A stretch of DNA of 64,000 nt from Mycteria americana. Lineage: Eukaryota > Chordata > Aves > Ciconiiformes > Ciconiidae. This document shows positions 38,401-56,890 of the stretch, one piece after another (within the stretch, counting starts at the first letter, position 1; each line of letters starts with the position of its first letter). The notes below the pieces were generated by a model that searched no databases, was not told the DNA's origin, and saw only the letters and a list, made by a program, of their open reading frames with translations. The position numbers and the translations under genes are program-made. The stretch lies in contig NC_134365.1 of the NCBI RefSeq assembly GCF_035582795.1, positions 133,260,077-133,324,076 on the forward strand, written 5' to 3'.

Positions 38401-39689
38401 CTCATTTTTGTTTTCCCATTTCAATCTACTTTACAAGTCTGATTTTATACCTGTGCCTGATTTGGGTACCTTGGAAGAAACTCTTCCATCTATTCACTTC
38501 TACATGCTTTGCTGCTATTAGCTGCGTTATCGATGGATCGTCCTCAGCGCAGTTTAGGAGATCTCTACTCTGTGCCTCTCTCAGCAGCGATACACTTGGG
38601 GGACAGCAAGTTCATTCATACCTCAGCACTTACACAACACAGTTTATTTCCATAAAACATCCCTCTTGCTACAGAGCATGGCAGAGTACTTTGAATCTTA
38701 CATTAAAAGAGATGCAGAATATTAAACAGGTAAATATGGATGCCATATCAGAATAGATCCTTTGACGATCTGACCGGCATTCAGCCATGATTTATAGCAG
38801 GGATGCTCCAGATAAAGGTGCCAACACCAAAAAAAGCGATGAGGAGCACTGACAGACAGCCTCTTAACGTAAGGCCGTTGAAGAATTTCCTCCACATATC
38901 CGTGAGCATCAGCCTCCTCCAGGAAAAATGCACATTCCCTTCTGTTAAATGCAGCTTTTTCCTAACCAAACCTTTTTTTTTAAATCTTAATGAGATAGCA
39001 GTGCTCCCTAAGTGACAGCCAGAGGCAGTGATGTCCACAGACATAGAAAATAGTAATAATAAATACGGTTTTAAGGTTAGATTGGTTGAGGGGAATGGTC
39101 CGACAGAGCTTCACAGGCAGTTTGCTGTCTCTTCCCTCTATTACCCTATTTCACTTCAGCCATGCTTCTGGATTAAACAACCCTGATCTCATGGATACCA
39201 TCGCCCGGGCAAGGAAACGCCAGACCAACTCATGTCCCTCTCCGGATCGTTTTGATTCCTGCTCTGTCCCTGTGCGGCTGCATTTACTGAAACAGAACAT
39301 AGCACCACACGAAGGTCACACCGGAGCTAGTCAAAGAGGGTGAAAAATGTCCTTTGCTCATCGAACACTCATTTGAATTTTTAATGGCTTTGCTTCAGCT
39401 ATGTTCACACCCCCTCTGCGGTTAGTTGAGCGATCGCATTTCAGTGGTACGAATGCTTGCAGAAAACCCGTGTCGAGAGTTGCCCACGGACGAGCTGAAG
39501 AAGCCCAGCTGTTACATTCACACACACACACCTATTTGCACAAACCGGTGTGTTGCTGGCGCAACAGGCGGGTAATGCAATCGATATCAGGGGGTTTATT
39601 TGACCAACTACAGCTAAACAACGGAAACCATTTGCAGTCAAGCCCTTCTGTTATTCATTTAAAGGAACCAATGGAGCATTAGTATTAGA
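35401..39689. other. Intergenic sequence, no gene seen
   Basis: No supported gene. A small GC-rich patch at about 35500-35630 has a few CpGs; the rest is AT-rich. Confidence 0.35.
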
Positions 39690-39980
39690 TAACAAATACA
39701 TTTGAGAAAACAAAATGGATATTCCATGAGCAGAAGAAGAGAAGACATTCGACAAATAAATTATTTGTTATGAAGCCTTTGCTCAGTTCTAGTCATCACA
39801 TACAAAAGAAAATAACACAGAATGTATAATGTTAAATAAGGCCATGATCACTGTTTTAATTTTTTTAGACCACTGCACCTTAATGCATTAATGATTTCAC
39901 TGAGTTTCTAAGGATTACTGCAAGACATCTGCTTGGGATCTTATCCATTAGTTTTCTAGGGTCAGAAGAACCATATCGCC
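39690..39980. promoter_or_regulatory. Candidate noncoding regulatory element
   Basis: The block contains GTATTAGATAAC, a near-palindrome ACAAATAAATTATTTGT at about 39754, CTTAATGCATTAATGATTTC and AAGGATTAC. It is free of repeats. Motif density suggests an enhancer; no conservation data. Confidence 0.3.
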
Positions 39981-42659
39981 ATCCATCACCCAACCTCCTG
40001 GAAGACACAGATGTAGGGCTGTAGGATGCAGATGTCCACCCGTTTACTCTTATATTTAGCCGAATGAGTTACATTAGCTGAAAATATGTCTTCCAGAAAA
40101 GGACTGGTCTAGATTCGAAGCCACACGGTGCCAGGGAATCCACCGCTTCCTTGCAGAAACGCCGCAGCAGTCAGCAGGGGCAGCCAGAGCTTGCGGAGGT
40201 GTGGGGAGGCTGAGATGCTCGGGAGGGGACACACATGGGAAGGGGACAGAGAGGAAAAATAGGAAAGTCAGGGGGCTCCCAGGTAAATCTAAAAGCCTAG
40301 AAAAGGCCTCTGAAGGACTCTAAGGACCCAAGATGACAACGTGACGGGACAGGAAGCCGGCAAATGGGACAGAGACGGTACTGATGGCATCCCAGCCTCA
40401 GCCAGCAAACTGCCACTGAAATCCCAGCAAACTGGGATTTCATAAAGCTAAGCACTTAGGAGCAAAAAAATAGAAGAAGAAACAGTAAAGAGAGCGAGTC
40501 GTGAAGTACAAAATAAGGTTAGTGACCTGGCAGAGATGACGTGCCAGCAAAGGACACACACGCCTCTGCCCAGCCCCAGCTCCCAAAGCCAAAGCTGAGG
40601 CACGAAGGCGAGGAAGGGGCATGGCCTCCGGGAGGGAGAGCGGGCTGCGGAGGGGTTGCACCACCTAGCTGCATGCCCAGCGCCGTTTTTCCAAATCACT
40701 TCCAGGAATGCTGGCTTGGTGACAAGGCTCAAGGAATAAATAAGTTAAATGCAGTAGCTAAATCCAACAGTTATTGTCGGTGACTGGATTTCTGAGAGAC
40801 ATCACCGCAGACCTGCGCTAGCAGGGACTGCTTTCTGGGCTCATGGTCGTGCAAAAAAAGGGCCAGCCCAAAAGTGAGCTGGGAGTGCTTCTGGAGTGCG
40901 GACCAGAGGAGAAGTTTTGAGTTATTAGAAGTGGGGAAACAGTGGAAGAGACATAAAGGTGAGACACGTTCACCTAAAGCTAACTGCTGTCCTCTGTCTG
41001 TAGTGAAAACCTTGTTAACAGGAAAATAAGCCACCAAGGAATTAAAAAAATAATGACAACTGAGTTAAAAAGGATTTAGAAAACACTTTTCTGAATTAAA
41101 TCTATGGAACAAGGCCCAGATTCTTCCCACACATAAGCACGGGCTAAATATTAAGTATACGAGCAATTATTCCAGAGTCACCACCGCTGCTGATGTCAGG
41201 CCTCTGTCCAGATGCAAATTTATACAGAAATCGTTTCCTGAGCCAGCACCGAAACCAAAGCGAGCAACAAAGGCTAGGGCTGCTGCACAGAGAGAAAAGC
41301 CGCTGTGTCCGAGCTGAAGTGAGCCTTGCCAGTCCAGATAACTGTGAAGCGAGGATGTGGCTAAACCCACGGCAGCTGACCTCCTGCCCGCTTGCTTGGG
41401 GGGGCTGCCAGGTTTCAGCGCAGGTCACAGGAGCGACCTTCCCTGCGGGGCTCCCTTCCATTCACCCCTTGGGCAGGTGCTGCAGCCTCATGTCCAGGGG
41501 CCCAGGCCCCAGGAACCGGTGAAAATGGCTGATCCAAAAAAAGCGATACTTTTCTCTTGGATGCGAATTCAAAGGTGCTTAAGTCCAACACCACTCTGCA
41601 AAGCAATTTTGGTGCAGTGCCCCAGTGATCGCTGCTGGGTATAGATTATTCAACATTTAAATTAGCAACCTGCAATAAGGGGATAATATTTATCCTACCT
41701 GAAATGAGAAGGTGGTTAAAGCCATTGAATTCAGAGGTGTATTCAGGTGACCAGTGACCTGGCAGAGCCCCAGGGGACACGCAGGGGTGCTGGTTCTCCC
41801 CCAGCTGTCTGACCGTGGCTGTAGGGAAGTGCAGCTGTGCTGTGATCCCTCATTACTGCCTGTTGGTCTTCAACCAATTTTTTTTAAGTGATTAACAAGA
41901 CCCTTGCAGAAGAAGTGAGCAAGGTTGCTTCTATGGCAGTTCTGGTGGTGCAGCCAAGGGCGGTCCCCTGCCCATCTCCACGGCTCAGGGCTGAACTGTG
42001 CAATGTCAGGGCTGTGCCCAGGAGAGCTTTTGGAACAGCGCTCTCCATAAAGGTGAAAAATGTATCTTGCGTATGAATTGCGATAACGATGCCATGAGGC
42101 TCGAGAGGGGAGTCATGCGCCAGTTCATCACATCTAAACGGGACCAGACATTTCTCCACTGCCTGGTACCGAGGTAGAACGGGCATCTCGCCTTCCCCAG
42201 CTCTAGTGCTTTTGTGCACAGGACCATAACCCTGAACACTGGGGGGGGGAGGAGGGGGGGGAGAAAAAGAAAAAACATAATTGCGACTAAATCGCATCTG
42301 TGGAACACCGATGGTCTGTGCTTCGCTCTCCCGGGCGCCCGGGCGTGCGGCGCTTTGGGCTCTGCCGTTCTGTGCCGCTGCCCCGGGGTTACCCAGGGGG
42401 CTGCGGCTCCTCCAGCACGGAGCCAGGAGCAGGCTGGGGCCGGGGCGCGAAGCACGTCGAGGAAGGGGAGGAAACCCCAGAAAAACCCGAGAGGACAGGC
42501 AGAGGAAACGCCAAGTTTCTGCACCTGCCTACAGCTCCTGCACAAGCCTTTTTTATTCATGAAGGAAACAGTGATAAATCAAGCACTGGAGGATTTTAAG
42601 TAGTTGTTATCGTTTTCTTCTCCATTGCAAAGAGAGTGGGAAAAAAACGCAGCTCGTCT
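39981..42659. other. Intergenic sequence grading into the ARX CpG domain
   Basis: GC content rises stepwise from about 40.1 kb and again from 42.3 kb. A G-rich run (ten and seven consecutive Gs split by AGGA) sits at about 42240-42262. No exon is supported; overlapping open frames reflect composition. Confidence 0.4.
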
Positions 42660-43725
42660 TAAAGCCTAGCTATGGGCTGCGCCTGCCGCTGCAGCTCCAC
42701 CCATGCGCACGGCTCGCAGGGAGCGAGAACCCACCGGCGGGGTCCCCGACTGCAGCCGCGGCACCGTGGGCTGCGGGACGCACCGGGTACGGGACGGGCA
42801 CAGGCTGCTCACGGACTCCAAGCTGTCCTTTGCTCCGTCGGTGACAAACTTGTGCCCGCGGCGGCCGCCGCAGCGAGGGGAGCTCCTCTCCAGCCAAGGC
42901 AGCCGCTGTTCCCTGCAAGGTTAAAACAGTCTCGCACTGAATCTTGAACCGATTCTGCACATTTTCAACCGCTACGGCCGAAACCGAGCTTAGCCCTACC
43001 TCCGCCCTAAGATCACACACCTCTCCCCCAGCGTGACAGCGAACTGCCATTTTGCAGCCGTGCCTCCTCGCAAGGATGGTTTCTGCGGGGGGAAGCGGTT
43101 CGGACGACGGGGCGGTGTGTAACGGGAAAGGAAGACAGAGAGGGGAAAAAAATAAAACCTCAAACCCCACTGGCAACGGGGGCCCCGGGGCCGCCGGAGC
43201 GTGGGGCAGGCCCGGGAGGGGGGAGCCGCGGCGGGCAGCCGTCGGGCGGCGGCCCCGGGGCGGCCCCGGGTCGCCCTGCGCGCTGCCCCGCTGCGCGGCC
43301 CGGCGGAGCGGCGCGGAGAGCCGCGGGTCCGGCCCCGCTCGGCGCTGCGAAACGAAGCGGGCGGCGCCCCCGCCCCGGCGGAGGGGAGGCGGCGAGGAGC
43401 AGCCCGGGCCGGGGGCTCTGCGGGGCCCCGCGCCCGCTCCCGCGGTGGGAAGCGGCCGCTTGCGGAGGGGCGGGTGGGCCGGGTGGCCGCTCCCGGCGGT
43501 CCCCGGCAGGGACGGCCGCGGCGTTACCGGCCCGCCCGCGCTCCCCCGCCGTCCCGCTCCCCGGCGGGGCCGAAGCGGAGCCGGGCGCGGGTGGGTGCGG
43601 AGGGCCGCGAAGGCCGGTCCCCGGGGCGAAACCCACCGCCGGGGCCCCGGGTCCGCGGAGCCGGAGCGGATATGGTTACGGCAGCGGCAGCCGAGGGCGT
43701 TAATCTAGGCTGGCTGGAGTGAAAA
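42660..43725. promoter_or_regulatory. CpG island, distal upstream of ARX
   Basis: Very high density of CG dinucleotides and GC boxes. Overlapping open frames on both strands (up to 218 codons) match nothing recognisable. It is the left edge of a CpG-rich domain that continues through ARX, as is usual for polycomb-regulated developmental genes. Confidence 0.65.
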
Positions 43726-44052
43726 GGGGCAAATCTTTCCGTCCGTGCCCTCCTGCCTCTCCCAGCACCGGCTGTCAGTCCCCGGGCTCGTTATCCGTAC
43801 AAGGCATCAGTTTGTTTGGCTGAGCTCAGCAAGGTTTTCTTCTCCGAGCAGAACTATAATTGCTATAATTCTACTGTATCATTTGGATCATTGCAGTATT
43901 GTTGTTTTCTCTCTCTCGTTCTCTCCCCCTAACACTGCAATAACGCGCTCCAGTGTTAAATTAGCAGGTTGCAGGGGGAAGGGGGGGGGGAAGGAGAGGG
44001 AGAGGCCATAAATGAATGAAAGTTTGTTTAAAAAAATAAATAAAACAACGAA
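43726..44052. promoter_or_regulatory. Candidate upstream enhancer between CpG islands
   Basis: An AT-rich window interrupts the CpG domain about 2.5 kb before the ARX start codon. It contains CTATAATTGCTATAATTC, TGTATCATTTGGATCATTGC, AACACTGCAATAACGC and GTTAAATTAGCAGG. A repeat-free low-GC island surrounded by CpG island, so near a developmental promoter, suggests a conserved proximal enhancer. Function is inferred. Confidence 0.4.
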
Positions 44053-46199
44053 GTGACTTGGCAGAGGCGAGCTGCATCGCAAAGCATCCTCGCCTGCGAG
44101 CGGGACTGCCGCCGGCCCTCCCCGCGCCCCGGGCCGGCCGGGGCCGCTCTCCCCCGGGCAGGGCCCGCCGGGGCGCGGGGCAGCGGGGCAGGCGGGGCCC
44201 CCGGCCCGGCCCGGGCACAGAGGGGCGAGGGAACGGGGCGGGGAGGGAGTGAAAACAGACGCGGAAGGCCGAGAGGCCGCGGCAGGGCTCCCCGCGCTCC
44301 GCGCGTCCCCGACAGCCCCCGGCACCCGCCCGCCGCGGCCCCGGCTCGGACCGCCGGCAGCCACCGGCAGGTCTCGGCGCTGCCGGAGCCCTCGCGGCTG
44401 CCACGCCGAGGGTCCCCCGTCCCCTCCGGCTGCCGCCTGTGCCCCGGCGGGCTCGGCCCCCCCCGGGCAGGCGGCGCGGCGGCCCCACCCGTCCCCGCTC
44501 TCCCAGGCGCGGTGCCGCGGCTCGCCAGCCCGGCTCGGCCGGCACCCGGCAAGGCAAAGGGAAGGCAGATGCGGGCCGGCCTCCCCTGCTGCCGGGGCCC
44601 CGCTCCCGGCCCGGCTGCGCCCGCGGCTCCGCGCCGCTTCTCCCGAGCAAGCCCCGGCGGGGAAGCCCCGGCGGAGCCGCCCGGCACGGCCGGGGCGAGA
44701 GCAAGAGGCGGCGGCTCCTCTGCGCGCCGCGCTTCCCCAGGGGTGCCCGAGGGTCTTCCTTTTCTTCCTGGGCTTTGGGCTGGGTGGGCGGGTGGGTTGG
44801 CTTCGGGGTGGTTTTTTTTAGTTACTGAGTTAATGAATTAATTGCCGCTCGTGCCGGGGGTGGCAAAAGCTCCCGCGAGCCGTGCAGCGACGGCAAACGG
44901 CAGCTTCGCCTCCCCCGCCCAGGCGCACCCTGCGAAGCCGGGGCGGGCTGCGGCCGCCCCGCCGGGGAGCGCAGGGCCGGCGGCCGCGCACGTCGGGGCG
45001 CTCCCCGCTCCCCGCCGGCATCGCCCGGGCCCGCGGGGCAGGGAGAAACGGGGCGGGAGGAACGACGGGCAGGAGCCCTGCGGGGGCCCGCTGGCAGGGA
45101 GGGGACGGCTCTGGGAGTAACGCTTGGCCCCGCAGGGCACGTACGGACACACACCTATAGAGCCCGGCAGGGTGGGCGCGAGCGCGCCTGTGCGCCCACG
45201 GGAGCGGGCACAGCCGGAGCGGCGTGGTGCCCACGCCCGCACGGACACACGCAGGCACTTAAGCTTATCTTTTCTCTTAATTCCCGCTGGTTAAGTAATT
45301 AGGAGACGCGGGATCCGCACGGGAGTTGCGGCACGAACGGAGGACATGGGGCTGTCTCCCCTCCGGCGCTCGGGGCCGGGAATCACCCGGGCGAGCGGAC
45401 GGGTTATTTGGGGTGGCCGAGAGCGGCTCCTCCGACGTGCCTGTGCTGGCGGGGGTCCGGGTCCAGGAGCGCAGATGTGAGCGGGGGACGCGCAGACAGC
45501 TGTAACGTGCCGATCAAAATTGCGCGCGGCCTGCCCAAACAGGGAGCCTGAACTTGCCCGGGACGCGACGGCCGAGCAGGGAAGCAAAAGGAGGGGGAAT
45601 AAAAACCCCTCGGAGGTCTTCCGGCCCCGAAGCGGCGTTGAAAGCGCCTGCGGAGGGGAGACGTGCGTGCGGGGAAAGGCGGAGGCGGTCGGGGCAGGGA
45701 GGGCGACGCCGGCCAGCACCGCGCCGGGCTGCGCGCCCTGCCCCGCCCGAGGGACGCTCGCCCCGAACCCCGCGCCCGCCGCCGAAGGCGTTGCCCGGGC
45801 GTTCGTTACGGGAAAACCCCAACGGCGGACCCCGGTATTTTTAAGCGCCGCTGCCAGCGCGGCGAGTGCGCGCCCCTGCGCAGCGCCGGGCGGGCGGGGG
45901 GGCTGCCGGGGGGAAAACCCGGCGCGGATCCCCCGGCGGGGCCCACCCCGTCGCGCTCGGGCATCGCCCGGGGTCAGGGCCGGGCCGGGCCGGGCCGGGC
46001 GGGGCGGGGAGCGGCGCCGCCGTCGGGGCGGGGGGGCCGGGGCGAGGCGTGCGGCGGGGGCTCCGCCGCCACCCGTCGCGGCCGCCCCCGACGGCTCCCC
46101 CGGGCGGCTCCCCGCCGCCGGCCGCCCCCACGGAGCGGGGCGCCCGCGGGGCGCGGGGGCGGGGCGCGGCGGGAGGGGCGGGGCGGGCGCGGCGGGGCG
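44053..46199. promoter_or_regulatory. CpG islands upstream of the ARX promoter
   Basis: This is a continuous CpG-rich stretch with only a brief AT-rich interruption at about 44800-44845. A run of GGGCC units near 45978-46000 and several GC boxes precede the promoter. Large overlapping open frames (247-342 codons) are compositional and are not called as genes. Confidence 0.6.
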
Positions 46200-46484
46200 G
46201 GGCGGGGGGCAGCGCGGCGCGGCGCGGCGGCTCGGGGCGGGCGCCGATCCGGGGCGGTCCGAGCCGGGGTTTGCCGGGCGCCGTCTGTCGGCGGCCGCCC
46301 GGCCTCCGCCGAGAGCCAATCAGGGGGCGGCTGCCCGCACGTGGAGCCGAGGGGACTCAAGAGCGCCGCGGCCGCCGCTCACTCCCCCCGTGACGGGCGT
46401 CCCGGCGCACAGGGCAGCGCCGCGGGGGCGTCCGCGCCGCCGCAGCCCGCCCCGGCCCCACGGCTCGGCCGCGCCGCCGCCGCC
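46200..46484 (+). promoter_or_regulatory. ARX: ARX core promoter and 5' UTR
   Basis: TATA-less CpG promoter sequence directly before the ARX start codon. A forward CCAAT box (GAGCCAATCAGGG, core 46316-46320) is followed 18 nt later by a CACGTG E-box (46338-46343), with GC boxes upstream near 46192-46206. This spacing would place transcription starts some tens of bases downstream, giving a 5' UTR of roughly 100 nt, but the exact start cannot be read from sequence. There is no in-frame stop between the upstream region and the ATG, so the start codon is chosen by protein homology. Confidence 0.6.
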
Positions 46485-53604
<7,120 letters not shown>

Positions 53605-53739
53605 GGCACGGCTGCGGCCTCGGGGCTTGGGCTGGGTTTTGCAGGGGGGAGAGGACACGGAGGGAGGCAGGAGGAGAGTCACTACACGCATACATAGCGG
53701 TCGCCTCAGACAGCGCCAATCAAGACCAAACGGGGGGGG

Positions 53740-53768
53740 AATAAATAATGATAATAATAATAAATAAA
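53740..53768 (+). terminator. ARX: Proximal ARX poly(A) signals (candidate)
   Basis: Two AATAAA hexamers (53740-53745 and 53763-53768) occur only about 140-160 nt after the stop codon, inside an AAT-rich low-complexity run. They could give a short 3' UTR isoform but may be incidental. Confidence 0.3.
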
Positions 53769-54731
53769 ATTTAAAAAAAGGACCAGCAGCTGAGGCCGGG
53801 GTAGGTTCTCGGGTTGGGAACTTGGAGACAGCGAGCGCCTTTCGCATCAGCCCTCACACGAGTGAACCGACGCTTGCAAGCTCCTGAATAAGTAACTCCT
53901 TGGCTGGCACGTTTCTTAAGTGTGCGACGTGTTCATTTCCTCTCTGAGCATTAAGGGGAAAAAAAGAGGGGGGGGGGAAGCCCTAATGAAACTTATTATA
54001 TATCAGCGTTCCGTACACTAAATATTTTTCCTTCTGTTTATTTGGCAAGGGAAAAAAAAAAAAAACAAAAAAAACCGAAAAAAACAAATAGAATTGTAAT
54101 TAAGAGAGAAAAAAATAAGGAAAGAAAAGCAAAGGGAGGGGGAAAGCTACCCACATCTTCTTAAAATAACATCCTAGGATGTTACGTTGGTCTGTTAGGA
54201 GCACTGGAGAACTATTTTACGTGTTGATGCAGCGAGCTGCGTACGCTAACCAAGGGTGCTGCCAGTGCAGGCGGAAAGTAAATTTGATGCTGTAAGATAA
54301 CCAGTGCACTTAAGGGAAAGGGTATATCTTTTTCTTGCTATATTCTTTATCACTACACCAACCAAGGTTTTTATATCAAACCAAAGGGAAATACACTGCT
54401 AGAATATGGACTGTTTAAGTCACTAAACTGTGATTATTGATTCTGTACATACCATTGTTATAAAAAAGAACAGAGCTTTGTATATTTGAAATGTTATAAA
54501 ACAATTGCACTCAGTGTAGTGTTGTAAAAGTTTGTCATTCTGTAGATTCTTACTGTGTTATAGATATAATAGGGTTCCTAGACAAATATTTATGTACAAA
54601 CCCTTTATTTAACTTATTAACTGTAGAGGTTTCCGAAACCCTCAAGAGGCAATGGTACAGTACTTTTCGTGTAATGTCGTTATTGTTAACACTTTTCCGT
54701 GCTATCCGGTGGAGGAGTGCCACGTTCAGAA

Positions 54732-54737
54732 AATAAA
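54732..54737 (+). terminator. ARX: Distal ARX poly(A) signal
   Basis: A canonical AATAAA in GAAAATAAACAC, followed about 20 nt later by an A-run and then an immediate switch to GC-rich intergenic sequence. This gives a 3' UTR length similar to that known for mammalian ARX. Confidence 0.75.
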
Positions 54738-54774
54738 CACAAATACATGTTTAACAAAAAAAAAAAAAGGAACA

Positions 54775-55919
54775 AAAGCAAAGAAAGAGAAGCAGCCCGG
54801 TCCTTGCGGGGGCTGCGGGGTGGCCGCGCCGCACTGCGGGCGGCCGGGGCCGGGGGCGCCCGGGGCTGAGCCCCGCCGGGGAACCGCCCCACGGGGCGTG
54901 GGGGGCGCGGGTCGCTCGGCCGGGGGCGATTGCCAGAGTCTGGGGGGGGACGAGGTGCCGGCGGCCCCGTTGGCAAGGGGCTTTGCAGCTCGCGGGGGCC
55001 GGGGGGTACCCACGGCGGTCCTTGCCCGCGCTCTGCCGTGGGCACCGTGTCGTGGCCCCCCCCCGCCCCGGGCGCTGCTGAGGAGGCTGCCGGGGTCGCC
55101 TCTCGGTATCAGCGACCCCACAGCGCGGGGATTCTCCCCACGCAGCCCCGGGCGGGGACGGGGCAGCCCCTGGCTCCGCCGCTGCCGAAAGCCAGGGGCA
55201 AGGGAGACGAGCGAGGATTTGGGGGAGCGCTTGGCTCGTCCCCCCGCACCCCTCCACCGCTCCCGGGGGGGCAGGAAAGTTTCTCGGCGCCTGCTTCTCG
55301 TCCTTGCCCCCCCTTCTCCCGGGGACGAACCGCCGGTTTCTTCCCCGTTCCCCCTTCCCCGGCGTTGTTTTCCTTCGCTCGTTTGTGGACGCAGCGCTCT
55401 CGGCTGCCCCTGCCACGGAGCAGGAACGCGTGGAAGCCCCTGCAGGGGCGGCGGACGCTGCCGGCGCCGCCCCGGCCCCGCGGAGCGCAGCGGCGAACCC
55501 CGCTCCCCGCGCCCCTTCCCCGGCCCCGATGGGCCGCGGTACCCCCCGCCCGGCCCCGGCCCCGGCCCCGGCCCCGGCCCCCCGAGGGCAGCGGGCGTGG
55601 GGCCGGGCCGGGCCGCCCGAGACGCGCTCGTGGGTTTTGGGGGGATTTTTTGGGGTGATTGGGTGGAACCGCGGCGTCGCTCCGCCGCGGCAGCCCGGGG
55701 GCCGGGTACCGGGGAAGAGCCGCCTGGGCGCACCGAGGGGGCCCGGCCCGGCCCGGCCCGCCGGGCCGCTCCGCGGGGTGACCCCGGCTCCGGGAGCCGC
55801 CGGCCGGGCAGCGCCGCCGGAGCAGCCGCCGCGCGTGGGAGCCCGCCGCGACCCTTCCCCGCAGCTCCCCCCTTCCACCCACGGCGCTTCACATTCCCCC
55901 CCCGCTCCCCCCCGTATTT
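54775..55919. other. CpG-rich intergenic block between ARX and POLA1
   Basis: Dense CpG sequence just after the ARX poly(A) site. Both strands stay open for about 400 codons in several frames, which reflects composition; no domain is seen. It includes five exact GGCCCC units. Promoter activity is possible but unproven. Confidence 0.5.
55552..55581 (+). repeat. (GGCCCC)5 hexanucleotide repeat
   Basis: Five perfect tandem GGCCCC units. The G-rich strand (minus) can form G-quadruplexes. Confidence 0.95.
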
Positions 55920-56890
55920 TTGAGTGCTAAACCCCGCCATAGGCGCGGAAAAAATTTATGGGAAAAATAAGGCTTGTTCCCTGGACGTTATTAACAGTGC
56001 AGCCTGCAATATACATTTTTGCCTTAAAGAAAAGGGAACCATTATCAAGCCATTACGCATTAAGAAATGTCATTCAGTCATTTTTATTCATTCCGCTGAA
56101 ATCTTCGTAAAAGCCCGAATCATACTTCTGCAAGCAGCAATTTTGTTAATCCAGGGGGTTATTACTCTGGTCCCTTATTAGGATCTATACTGCTGCCAAG
56201 CAATCCTATAACCTTCTCAAAAGAAGTTTACCTCCGTGTTATAAAACCAGTAGTGGTATTTATACTGTGCAATAATTAGTGTATTACTTGAATCCACTAA
56301 CAGGTTCATTTTATCTCCGCACAAAACCCCTAGTCTGCTTATAGAAAGCTTGTGCCTCCTTTGGTGCTGTTAAAGCGGTGAAAGAGTGAATGAAGGCTGG
56401 TAGCACTTTCTCCTTTCGCCGTGCCTTAATTCCCATCTCTTTTTGCTCTCATCCAATTAGTGCAGTGTATTAAGCGGTTTATCATCTCATAGTCAGCTAT
56501 TGAGAGAAACAAGGCGAACACTTTGCAATAGAGCCTGCTCTCCTTTGACACCCTCAGGTACTTACATATTCCACTGTGCTATGAATAATAGAGGAAGAAT
56601 AGAGCGCTAATTCCCTCATCAAAGAATGCCTTGTCTGCTGCTTTGCTCAACAACACCATTCTGATCAAAAGAAAAGCAATAAAGCTTAGCATAACAAAAC
56701 GAAACCTACTTATTAGCTTAGTGGTTAAATTAATGCAGAGCCGCTGCTATTCACAACCAAGGTTTGAAAACAGCCTCCAACAACCTGATAATGCTGCCTT
56801 CGGGATGAAGGAATTTTAAGCTGAAATTTGAAGCTGGCACAGATGAGTTAATCTATTAAACTGCTATAAGGAGGGTGCGGGAGAACTATT
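55920..56890. promoter_or_regulatory. Candidate ultraconserved-type enhancer downstream of ARX
   Basis: Nearly 1 kb of AT-rich, repeat-free sequence is sharply bounded by CpG-rich blocks on both sides. It is packed with regulatory cores: ACGTTATTAACAG, ACCATTATCAAGCC, GCATTAAGAAATG, TTTTGTTAATCC, CAATAATTAGTGTATTAC, CATCCAATTAGTGC, ATGAATAATAG, GCGCTAATTCCC, CCTTTGACAC, TTCTGATCAAAAG and TTAAATTAATGC. Vertebrate ARX is known to have several very highly conserved enhancers around the ARX/POLA1 interval; this block is a strong candidate for one. Confidence 0.55.

Larger units (their letters stand above)
53605..54755 (+). other. ARX: ARX 3' UTR
   Basis: About 1.15 kb of AT-rich sequence follows the stop, contrasting sharply with the CpG-rich exon. 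It includes AATAAATAATGATAATAATA runs, A-rich stretches near 54050-54130 and several ATTTA motifs typical of unstable messages (for example TTTATTTAAC near 54604). The end is set by a canonical poly(A) signal just upstream. Confidence 0.8.

Noticed and set aside
45663-46484. N-terminal extension of ARX upstream of the chosen ATG
   Set aside because: The frame is open but encodes low-complexity sequence unlike any ARX; the chosen ATG matches the known ARX start and has a good context.
54652-55940. 400-codon open frames on both strands after ARX
   Set aside because: Overlapping frames on both strands in a CpG block with arginine/proline/glycine-rich, domain-free translations; compositional.
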